DNA from: Desulfuromusa sp.
Lineage (GTDB): Bacteria > Desulfobacterota > Desulfuromonadia > Desulfuromonadales > Geopsychrobacteraceae
Reading direction: 5' to 3'
NCBI GenBank assembly: GCA_021157505.1
Contig: JAGGWI010000102.1
Span: forward strand, 1 to 5,471
DNA: 5,471 nt
This document shows, piece by piece, positions 1 to 4,509 of the stretch. The position numbers were made by a program, and so were the translations under genes. The notes under the pieces were generated by a model, which was not told the origin of the DNA, did no database searches, and saw nothing but the letters and a program-made list of their open reading frames with translations. Position 1 is the first letter of the stretch; each line of letters opens with the position of its first letter.

Positions 1-18
1 AGGAGGCTGTCGGACACT
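1..18 (+). repeat. Left terminal inverted repeat of the MITE-like element
   Basis: Perfect reverse complement of 148-165. The repeat may extend beyond the window start. Confidence 0.8.
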
Positions 19-54
19 CCATGAACTGGCTGCAAATTCGTTTGTTTGGCTCAT
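1..54 (-). CDS. Possible start of an ORF launched from the MITE-like element and leaving the window (partial)
   Basis: On the minus strand the element contains a strong Shine-Dalgarno, AAGGAG at 67-62, seven bases before an ATG at 54-52. The frame then stays open for all 18 codons to the window edge (MSQTNEFAASSWSVRQPP), running through the terminal repeat into unseen sequence. It could be the remnant 5' end of the parent element's gene, a portable translation start fused to a neighbouring gene, or chance. Its length is too short for a product call. Confidence 0.25.
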   Translation of the reverse strand, partial: MSQTNEFAASSWSVRQPP

Positions 55-138
55 TTTTTAGCTCCTTTTTGCCCCATAGCTATGGCTATGAGCCTGCAAA
101 CGAGCTAAAAACTGTTCTCAAACCTCCGAATTTTCGCT

Positions 139-594
139 TCAGTCCGTAGTGTCCGACAGCCTCCTGGAAAATACTTTCTGTTTCCAGAAGATATAACTGC
201 TGCCGATAAGAGCGGTGGCGATGCTGATATCCAGTATCGCCACATTGAGTAGAAAAATATAATTGTTGTGTGCCATACGGGATAAAATTACCCCTGCCAC
301 GATCATGATTGCCAGAAACAGAAAGAACCCCGGCCTGAAAAATTGCCATATTTTAGGTTTGTCCAGCAAATCTATTCTGGCGAGATTTTTTTTACAACTG
401 ACACTGAAAAGATATTTTGCTTTCAGCCCGCCAATGAGCAGCCCACTGACAATAGCCCCCCAAACCCAATTTTGTTCCGGCTTCAATATATCAGCTTCGA
501 TCAAAAGTCTGCCCCCTTTTGATCCCAGAATGATGCCGCCGAGATACCAGAGAAGTGCAGCCAGAATTTTGAGGGTATGAGAAGTTATTTTCAT
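139..594 (-). CDS. Small four-helix inner-membrane protein, 3' end altered by element insertion
   Basis: A 151-residue hydrophobic protein of unknown function. Four likely membrane helices are at about residues 9-24, 43-62, 87-106 and 111-136. A basic cytoplasmic-type loop between helices 2 and 3 contains CKKN and DKPKIWQFFRP. I have the impression of a small uncharacterised family in Gram-negative bacteria with a similar LKAKYLF and PKIWQFFRPGFF layout, but no named function. I start it at the ATG 592-594. An in-frame ATG at 643-645 would add 17 residues, but that segment is encoded by a GGGAC hairpin repeat and has no ribosome binding site. The last eight residues (RRLSDTTD, 144-151) and the stop are encoded by the mobile element at the 3' end, so the native C-terminus is lost or replaced. 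All four helices remain, so the protein may still fold. No good Shine-Dalgarno precedes either start; a 6-bp inverted repeat lies there instead. Confidence 0.6.
   Translation of the reverse strand: MKITSHTLKILAALLWYLGGIILGSKGGRLLIEADILKPEQNWVWGAIVSGLLIGGLKAKYLFSVSCKKNLARIDLLDKPKIWQFFRPGFFLFLAIMIVAGVILSRMAHNNYIFLLNVAILDISIATALIGSSYIFWKQKVFSRRLSDTTD
148..165 (-). repeat. Right terminal inverted repeat of the MITE-like element
   Basis: Perfect reverse complement of 1-18. Read on the minus strand it encodes in-frame residues at the very end of the adjacent membrane protein gene, so it marks the insertion boundary at about 165/166. Confidence 0.8.
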
Positions 595-612
595 TTGCAG
601 TAATTTCTGCAA
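595..612. promoter_or_regulatory. Inverted repeat abutting the membrane-protein start codon
   Basis: TTGCAG (595-600) and CTGCAA (607-612) form a perfect 6-bp inverted repeat with a 6-base spacer, directly touching the ATG at 594. It occupies the place where a Shine-Dalgarno would be. It could be an operator or an RNA hairpin limiting initiation, or it could be chance; the sequence does not decide. Confidence 0.3.
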
Positions 613-614
613 GG

Positions 615-700
615 TAAGATAGAGTCCCTTAGTTCTGGGACACATATTCTATATCATGGCTAGATATGGGGTAAAATAGGGACATCCATAGTAAAATTTC
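615..700. repeat. GGGAC-rich repeat, possible relic of a REP-associated element
   Basis: GTCCC at 624-628 and GGGAC at 637-641 form a hairpin with an 8-base loop. A further GGGAC lies in GTAAAATAGGGACATCC around 671-687. Between them an ATG at 656 opens Met-Ala-Arg and closes after seven codons. REP-associated tyrosine transposases often begin Met-Ala-Arg-Pro and are flanked by GGGACA-containing short repeats, so an internally deleted relic is plausible. This rests on resemblance only. Confidence 0.3.
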
Positions 701-712
701 GTGACAGTCGAC

Positions 713-1516
713 CTAGAATTTGATGAAGACTCCGGCAAACGGTCCCTCAATATCAACATCGATATCAAAGGTGAGACCGCTGAAGTCATCTTCATCAATA
801 TCGATACTCTCATAGCGATAGCCGGCCTCAATGCCCAATTGAACTGCTTTTAAATCAAAAAAATAATTGGCTTTGATGCTGGTATCATAGACAGTGGTGT
901 CCTTATAGGTAATATATTTCATATCACCTTCAATCCCAATGTTAGTTGCCGGAATATGAAACCGAACTCTACTGTAAATAAAAGGGATCCATTCATTTTC
1001 ATCTTCATGTTCTGAAAGATACTCAGTCAAAGTGGGGTTATCTAGATCTCTTCCTTCTCCATCAGCGTCAAATTCAAAATCGATATTTTTCACATCGACA
1101 CCAAGGTCCAGATCCAACCAGGGAGAACTGAAAACATTGTAGAAAAGGATCATGTCCCACTGGACCAATTTTGTCTCACTGTAGGCATCAGCTGTAAATT
1201 CGGCGTCTTCCCAAGTAAAACCCTCGCTTGATTTACCGGAAAGTTTTAAATCGACATACTCCACTCGCAGGTTGGGCAGATAGGAAACAGGGTGTCTGAG
1301 CTCAGCCCACACATAGCCACGATTCTCCTTGCTGTAATCCAGATAATCAATATCCACCTTGGGTTGGTCTTCATAGCGTAGTTCTCCGGTCCCTTTGTTT
1401 CGCCAAACCCCACCGCCAGCTGAAAAACTTAAATCAGCTGCAGTCACTGGTGTTACCACAAAACATAATGAAAGAATGATCAAGCAAAGGGTACTGACAA
1501 ATTTTAAGAATATCAT
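713..1516 (-). CDS. Outer-membrane beta-barrel protein, TIGR04219-like
   Basis: A 267-residue protein with an N-terminal signal peptide (hydrophobic core at about residues 10-21, likely cleavage after VTA at residue 26), placing it in the secretory pathway. The mature part is made of alternating hydrophobic/polar strands rich in Asp, Glu, Tyr and aromatic residues. It ends in a GPFAG segment and a terminal Phe, the usual C-terminal signal for BAM-mediated insertion into the outer membrane. The ending IDEDDFSGLTFDIDVDIEGP then FAG is what I associate with the TIGR04219 outer-membrane protein family, whose role is not established. It is about the usual length for that family. An acidic loop near residues 150-175 probably faces the outside. 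The start is well supported: GGAGG lies ten bases upstream of the ATG. No partner genes suggest a transport substrate. Confidence 0.8.
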   Translation of the reverse strand: MIFLKFVSTLCLIILSLCFVVTPVTAADLSFSAGGGVWRNKGTGELRYEDQPKVDIDYLDYSKENRGYVWAELRHPVSYLPNLRVEYVDLKLSGKSSEGFTWEDAEFTADAYSETKLVQWDMILFYNVFSSPWLDLDLGVDVKNIDFEFDADGEGRDLDNPTLTEYLSEHEDENEWIPFIYSRVRFHIPATNIGIEGDMKYITYKDTTVYDTSIKANYFFDLKAVQLGIEAGYRYESIDIDEDDFSGLTFDIDVDIEGPFAGVFIKF

Positions 1517-1586
1517 CGGTGCGTCCTCCAGATTAATAGCATGCCATAAAACTCATATTTTTCTACTGTGCCACATTTTATTGATA

Positions 1587-1667
1587 ATGTATACAGATGC
1601 TCGCAAACTCAATCAACAAACGCAGTACGAACTTCATAAACAGGTTGTTCGTTTATGTAAAAAATAA
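1587..1667 (+). pseudogene. N-terminal relic of an IS630-type transposase (helix-turn-helix start)
   Basis: An ATG at 1587 opens a 26-codon frame reading MYTDARKLNQQTQYELHKQV then VRLCKK before a TAA. The pattern DARKL, Gln/Glu-rich segment, then KQVVRL-x-KK resembles the beginning of IS630-family transposases and related helix-turn-helix proteins, where KKG is normally followed by the rest of the DNA-binding domain. Here the frame stops after KK and nothing downstream in any frame to about 1740 continues the domain. There is no Shine-Dalgarno. This would be a decayed insertion-sequence scar in the divergent intergenic region. The match is short, so chance is not excluded. Confidence 0.35.
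1588..1616 (-). promoter_or_regulatory. Candidate sigma70 promoter for the outer-membrane protein gene
   Basis: Read on the minus strand, TTGATT (1616-1611) is followed after exactly 17 bases by TATACA (1593-1588), about 70 bases ahead of the start codon at 1516. Both boxes are imperfect. It lies inside the transposase-like relic, so if real it may have been brought by that insertion. Confidence 0.3.
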
Positions 1668-1709
1668 GGTTTCAATTTCAAGCGTAAAGGAGTGTGTTAT
1701 GTGGAGAGT

Positions 1710-1738
1710 TTGACTCCATATATATTTTCCGGCATGAT
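1710..1738 (+). promoter_or_regulatory. Candidate sigma70 promoter for the 1770-2384 gene
   Basis: TTGACT (1710-1715) matches the -35 consensus at five of six bases. After a 17-base spacer, CATGAT (1733-1738) matches the -10 box at four of six. The start codon is about 31 bases further on. Part of the -35 box lies in a TGGAG/CTCCA inverted repeat (1703-1707 and 1715-1719). Confidence 0.4.
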
Positions 1739-1769
1739 GACATGGTAAATAAATGAAAAGAGTGAATCA

Positions 1770-2384
1770 ATGGAATACAAGAAAACAGAACCTACCCACG
1801 GCAAACTCGATGGCCGCTACACCACCTTCTACCAGTATGAATTCCCACGTGCAACACGCAACAAAGGAAAATTTCTACCCCAGGGTGTTATCCGTTTACG
1901 GGAATTTCTGTACTGCGATGGCAAGCACGGTCAATTGGTACAAATCATCCAGATATCCCATGATGAACTGGCAAAAGGGAATGAACAGAGGGTCCTGGTG
2001 GCTAAAATGCTCGATACCAACCGGGAGGATAAAAAGTTCCGGGAGGGGACGCTGACCAGCCAGGAGTTGAGTGGTGAGATCCGGGAATACACGGGGAAAA
2101 AGATGATCTGCCTCAGCGATATCCTCGCTGAGCAGGAAAAAATCGGGTTATTCGCATCGGCCCGACGTGTCAAAGACAGCAAAAGGCGGCAGCAACGGGC
2201 TAGACACTGGAAGATCCGGGTACAGGTGGGGGTAACAGCGGGACTTCTGGTGATCGGGGTGACAAGCGGTGTGCTGTTACAGAAATATGAATTTTTTGAT
2301 CTTGAGGGAAATGCTTTTTATCAGAACTACATTGTAGCTACCATCAACAAGGTGACAGAAATATTCAAGCAGTTGAACCGCTGA
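1770..2384 (+). CDS. Single-span membrane-anchored protein of unknown function
   Basis: I do not recognise this 204-residue protein. The first 130 residues are soluble-looking and charged, with alternating segments such as GVIRLREFLYCD, VQIIQISHDELAKG and CLSDILAEQEKIG. A strongly basic stretch at residues 132-150 (RRVKDSKRRQQRARHWKIR) then precedes one hydrophobic helix at about 151-170 and a roughly 34-residue tail. By the positive-inside rule the N-terminal domain should be cytoplasmic and the short tail periplasmic. There is no signal peptide and no obvious catalytic motif. The start at 1770 is the first ATG in frame after an upstream stop at 1746; the ribosome site is weak (AGAG about seven bases ahead). 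It diverges from the outer-membrane protein gene and converges with the thioesterase gene, so it appears to be a single-gene transcript. A sensor or anchor role is possible but nothing in sequence shows it. Confidence 0.65.
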   Translation: MEYKKTEPTHGKLDGRYTTFYQYEFPRATRNKGKFLPQGVIRLREFLYCDGKHGQLVQIIQISHDELAKGNEQRVLVAKMLDTNREDKKFREGTLTSQELSGEIREYTGKKMICLSDILAEQEKIGLFASARRVKDSKRRQQRARHWKIRVQVGVTAGLLVIGVTSGVLLQKYEFFDLEGNAFYQNYIVATINKVTEIFKQLNR

Positions 2385-2428
2385 AGCTTTTTAACTGGCG
2401 TAAATATTCCTCTCTTTCAGCTACAGCG
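2379..2428. terminator. Weak candidate terminator structure between convergent genes
   Basis: CGCTGAAGCT (2379-2388), overlapping the plus-strand stop codon, pairs with AGCTACAGCG (2419-2428) with one mismatch across a 30-base loop. Convergent genes 56 bases apart need termination here, but the loop is long and no clean T-run follows on either strand, so the call is weak. Confidence 0.2.
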
Positions 2429-2440
2429 AAGATAGTTTAC

Positions 2441-2890
2441 TTAATTTCTCCTTCCTGCACCAATCACCCGAAAATTTTCTGTTTGCTCCAGCGTCCCAAA
2501 CTGTTTCACCAGCTCTACTGGCGGAGGGACAATTCGCCGGGTTTTCAGATTGAGCCAGGCGCCGTCCAGATCGATAGTTGCACAGAGTTTGTTACTGCGC
2601 AGGATCCGGTGGTGCATACTCCACTTGCGCTGATCATCTGATAATCCGGACATCCGCATATCAATGACCAGTTCATCTCCGGGTCCCAATTCCCGGTAGA
2701 ATTTAGCCTCCTCGCGAAACAGGACCGGGCCAATCCCATTGATTTTCATCCAGTTAATACCAAAGCCATTTTTCTGCAGGTAGTCAATCCGCACCTGTGC
2801 ACCGTAATCGTAGTAGGCCGAGTGGCGCACGTGACCGTTCGGGTCAAGATCGGACCAGCGCACCTGGATGTTCTGTTGAAAAGATTCCAT
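2441..2890 (-). CDS. Hotdog-fold acyl-CoA thioesterase, 4-hydroxybenzoyl-CoA thioesterase (4HBT/YbgC-FadM) type
   Basis: A 149-residue protein with the signature of the 4HBT hotdog family: VRWSDLDPNGHV near the N-terminus, followed by YYDYGAQVRIDYL, which forms the long central helix of the fold. The second Asp of DLDPNGHV is at the position of the catalytic Asp of Pseudomonas 4-hydroxybenzoyl-CoA thioesterase. The later segments EEAKFYRELGPGDELVIDMR and ATIDLDGAWLNLKTRRIVPPP match the strand order of this family, and the length is typical. It should hydrolyse an acyl-CoA thioester in the cytoplasm; the substrate cannot be read from sequence, and no aromatic or fatty-acid pathway genes adjoin it. 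Two ATGs are adjacent (2893 and 2890). I chose the second because AAGGA at 2901-2897 is six bases from it but only three from the first. The last ten or so residues (GAGRRN end) are not part of the fold. Confidence 0.85.
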   Translation of the reverse strand: MESFQQNIQVRWSDLDPNGHVRHSAYYDYGAQVRIDYLQKNGFGINWMKINGIGPVLFREEAKFYRELGPGDELVIDMRMSGLSDDQRKWSMHHRILRSNKLCATIDLDGAWLNLKTRRIVPPPVELVKQFGTLEQTENFRVIGAGRRN

Positions 2891-2918
2891 CATTGTTCCT
2901 TCCAGGAGGTTATCGACA

Positions 2919-2935
2919 TACGGGACTTACCCGTA
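2919..2935. repeat. Small perfect inverted repeat between the two minus-strand units
   Basis: TACGGG (2919-2924) and CCCGTA (2930-2935) are perfect complements around ACTTA. The hairpin is about 40 bases downstream of the two-gene module and 26 ahead of the thioesterase start. No T-run follows it, so it is not a standard intrinsic terminator. It might be an operator or a partial terminator. Confidence 0.3.
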
Positions 2936-2974
2936 AACAACTATCCCCATCCGGCAAACCGAGGAGATAATATA

Positions 2975-3646
2975 TTACTGCTCCAGCAGCTTCCGAGATA
3001 AACTATGTAATTCTGAGTTAGCCAGAGCAACCACCTTTTTCTTAACCGTACGCGAGTAATACTCTTTTTCGGTCTTAGTCAGAGGAAGCCCCTCCAGCCT
3101 TTTTTTGAACAACTCCTTCTGTTTCGGCGAAAAAACCTGTGACAGGGCATACTCCAGAGAAAACTCCTCAAACTTTTCTTTTCTACGTCTCCCTTTTTCT
3201 GCGCTCTGCTCAAAATAGAGTTCAAACAACCCTTTCAAACGCTCAGGGTCAAGCTCAGTATCATCCCATTCCAGCGGTTGGTTGTGGGTCAAAGAGTTTT
3301 TCCATGCTTTGAGCAGTGCCTTGTCATTTTCTGAAAGATGCTTCTTGTACTTGCTTGTCCAGGAGAAGGTCAGGTGGTAGACGGTGTAAAGAGATAAAGA
3401 CAAAATCAGTAACTGGCGAAAGTGTGCTTTCTGTTTCTTGTCGGTCAATAGTTGATCGACAAGATCTGGTGAAAACCGATAGCTATCAGAGGCATTTGCC
3501 AACATCACTGGGAAACCCTCCCAAAGACGAGTGTCCTGACTTTTGACCACCTCGGCCAGAGTTTCATTAACGTCCAGTTCTTCACTCGGTTCAAACATTG
3601 GAAACCCGAGGGTTGACAGTCCGTTGAGTAGTTTTTTATCCACCAT
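2975..3646 (-). CDS. Helical partner protein of the nucleotidyltransferase, putative antitoxin or regulator
   Basis: A 223-residue, largely alpha-helical, charged protein with no signal peptide. The N-terminal part carries LNGLSTLGFPMFE and LAEVVKSQDTRLWEGFPVML. A mid-protein hydrophobic helix (RQLLILSLSLYTVYHLTFSW, about 77-96) looks like a packed core helix rather than a membrane span. The C-terminal 60 residues carry FSLEYALSQVFSPKQKELFK, then LTKTEKEYYSRTVKKKV and ALANSELHSLSRKLLE. This basic block is reminiscent of helix-turn-helix or sigma-region-4-like modules, and I recall similar tails in proteins encoded beside nucleotidyltransferases. The gene overlaps the end of the nucleotidyltransferase gene, so the two are translationally coupled. 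I chose the ATG at 3646-3644: GGGAG lies about ten bases ahead of it but only one base from the alternative ATG at 3655. If the pair is a toxin-antitoxin-like module this is the candidate regulator. No function is proven. Confidence 0.65.
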   Translation of the reverse strand: MVDKKLLNGLSTLGFPMFEPSEELDVNETLAEVVKSQDTRLWEGFPVMLANASDSYRFSPDLVDQLLTDKKQKAHFRQLLILSLSLYTVYHLTFSWTSKYKKHLSENDKALLKAWKNSLTHNQPLEWDDTELDPERLKGLFELYFEQSAEKGRRRKEKFEEFSLEYALSQVFSPKQKELFKKRLEGLPLTKTEKEYYSRTVKKKVVALANSELHSLSRKLLEQ

Positions 3647-4223
3647 AAAGCTCATTCTCCCGCAGCAGAGTCAGGAAACGTTCAATATTTGGCCTCAGCC
3701 GATCTACAGACACATCGTAGGTGACCATTTCATGAAAGTGCTCGACAAGCTGGTTTATATTCATCTCCCTGCGAGCCGTTACCAGCATCAGACAATCTTC
3801 AAAATCAACTCTGGTCCCACGCATCAGCTTACTTGAAATCAGGTCATACTCATTCAGGATGCCGATATAAAGATGCGAATATTCCATCAGGATCGTATTT
3901 CTACCGCCAACAAGAGGAGATTCCAGTAATTCTGTTGTATGAATCCAGTTACCCCGAAAAATGTCGAATCGGAAACTCTCTCCAGATCGTTCCCACCCGC
4001 ATCCAGTGACCTGTTTATAGCCGAGGGCTCTCAATTGCTTTATCAGGTACTCGTACTCATTGATCTGGGGAACCATGAAGTCGACATCTTTTGTCGAAGG
4101 TTTCACCCCCAGCAACGTCATGGCCGTGCCACCACAAGCAATCAGGTGGATCTTCCGCTTGAGGATGTGGTTCCACCCTTCCAGGATAGCGAGCAGCTGT
4201 TTTTTATCCAGTCTATATTCCAT
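3636..4223 (-). CDS. Minimal nucleotidyltransferase, DUF6036/AbiEii-like
   Basis: A 195-residue cytoplasmic protein with the features of a DNA polymerase beta-type minimal nucleotidyltransferase. GGTAMTLLG at residues 31-39 holds the Gly-Gly-Thr nucleotide-binding turn, and STKDVDF at 43-49 supplies the paired metal-binding aspartates D46 and D48. FRFDIF at 85-90 offers the third carboxylate D87. A helix with DLISSKLMRG and then RVDFEDCLML (128-147) resembles the conserved Lys and Arg-Asp-x-x-Asp region of AbiEii/DUF6036 proteins. All expected catalytic acids are present, so it is probably active, transferring nucleotides to an RNA or protein target that cannot be inferred here. Length is typical of the stand-alone family. 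I start at the ATG 4223-4221; an upstream TTG at 4241 lies in an operator-like palindrome and lacks a ribosome site. Its end overlaps the next gene by 11 bases. Some relatives are toxins of bicistronic modules; others are uncharacterised. Confidence 0.8.
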   Translation of the reverse strand: MEYRLDKKQLLAILEGWNHILKRKIHLIACGGTAMTLLGVKPSTKDVDFMVPQINEYEYLIKQLRALGYKQVTGCGWERSGESFRFDIFRGNWIHTTELLESPLVGGRNTILMEYSHLYIGILNEYDLISSKLMRGTRVDFEDCLMLVTARREMNINQLVEHFHEMVTYDVSVDRLRPNIERFLTLLRENELYGG

Positions 4224-4236
4224 CTTCTCTTTTCTT

Positions 4237-4294
4237 TGCAATAAATTGCATATTCTTATACAATTTATTGTATGAATTTATACAATAAGAAATA
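4237..4294. promoter_or_regulatory. Three operator-like sites with 22-bp periodicity upstream of the two-gene module
   Basis: TGCAATAAATTGCA (4237-4250) and TACAATTTATTGTA (4259-4272) are 14-bp inverted repeats, each with perfect 6-bp arms and a 2-base centre. A third site begins TACAAT at 4281 with a degraded right arm (to 4294). The three starts are 22 bp apart, about two helical turns, placing them on the same DNA face. TTATACAAT is repeated exactly at 4256-4264 and 4278-4286. The array covers the region from just ahead of the start codon through the -10 box of the promoter, an arrangement expected of cooperative autorepression. Confidence 0.65.
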
Positions 4295-4303
4295 TTTTGT
4301 CAA
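4275..4303 (-). promoter_or_regulatory. Sigma70-like promoter of the nucleotidyltransferase module
   Basis: On the minus strand a perfect -35 TTGACA lies at 4303-4298. A -10 can be read as TATAAA (4282-4277, 15-base spacer) or TAAATT (4280-4275, 17-base spacer); neither combination is ideal. The start codon is some 50 bases downstream. The third operator-like site overlaps the -10 and spacer, so a protein bound there should block RNA polymerase. Confidence 0.5.
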
Positions 4304-4509
4304 CTAGTACCCTCGGTAACGAAAGTCAGGGATTCTGTTAAATACTCCTCAATTCTCACAACTATCTAAAATATAGAAGTATTTTCCCGCTCACTAATGC
4401 CATCCCCCCCTTGTCTTTCCCCGGCAAGCTTCGCTAAACTCTCACTTACGTTTGAGGAGTGGAAGTAGATATTAATAATCCGACAGACGCCTATATCCAA
4501 GGAAATAAC
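4304..4509. other. Intergenic region between divergent units
   Basis: About 200 bases between the nucleotidyltransferase promoter and the lipoprotein start. I see a small TACC/GGTA inverted repeat (4308-4311 and 4315-4318), a C-rich run near 4405-4411 and an AT-rich stretch near 4365-4385 that could hold a -10 box (TAAAAT). No convincing -35/-10 pair, RNA gene or ORF is present. Confidence 0.4.

Larger units (their letters stand above)
1..165. mobile_element. MITE-like element with perfect 18-bp terminal inverted repeats
   Basis: Positions 1-18 (AGGAGGCTGTCGGACACT) are the exact reverse complement of 148-165, giving a 165-bp unit too short to encode a transposase. This is the form expected of a miniature inverted-repeat element mobilised in trans. 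The interior is also self-complementary. CATAGC at 75-80 pairs with GCTATG at 85-90 around a TATG loop. AAATTCG at 34-40 pairs with CGAATTT at 127-133, TTTTTAGCTC at 55-64 with GAGCTAAAAA at 102-111, and GGCTC at 48-52 with GAGCC at 90-94. The left repeat begins at the window edge, so the true left end and any target-site duplication cannot be seen. The right end lies inside the 3' end of a membrane protein gene. I do not recognise the parent IS family with certainty. Confidence 0.7.

Noticed and set aside
1..165. CRISPR or tandem repeat array
   Set aside because: The repeats are inverted terminal copies, not regularly spaced direct repeats; no array occurs anywhere in the window.
86..349. 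Minus-strand 87-residue ORF
   Set aside because: It is out of frame within the membrane protein gene and the mobile element, is rich in Gln, His and Tyr without domain features, and has no support as a gene.
263..580. Plus-strand 105-residue ORF
   Set aside because: It is an antisense shadow of the membrane protein gene, whose opposite-strand reading gives a coherent four-helix protein.
1686..1713. Four-codon mini-ORF (MWRV) with a strong AAGGAG ahead of the ATG at 1699
   Set aside because: The spacing is good but it precedes the likely transcription start of the 1770 gene and encodes nothing recognisable. It may be a relic of the transposon scar.
4224..4241. TTG start extending the nucleotidyltransferase by six residues
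   Set aside because: The TTG lies in an operator-like palindrome with no ribosome site ahead of it; the ATG at 4223 fits better.
3939..4244. Plus-strand 101-residue ORF and the overlapping one at 4060-4275
   Set aside because: Both are antisense to the nucleotidyltransferase gene, which has clear catalytic motifs on the minus strand.
4459..4509. GTG start extending the EEP lipoprotein by 17 residues
   Set aside because: The extension is polar and would push the signal peptide inward, and the GAGGAG there overlaps the GTG. ATG 4510 has AAGGA at proper spacing.
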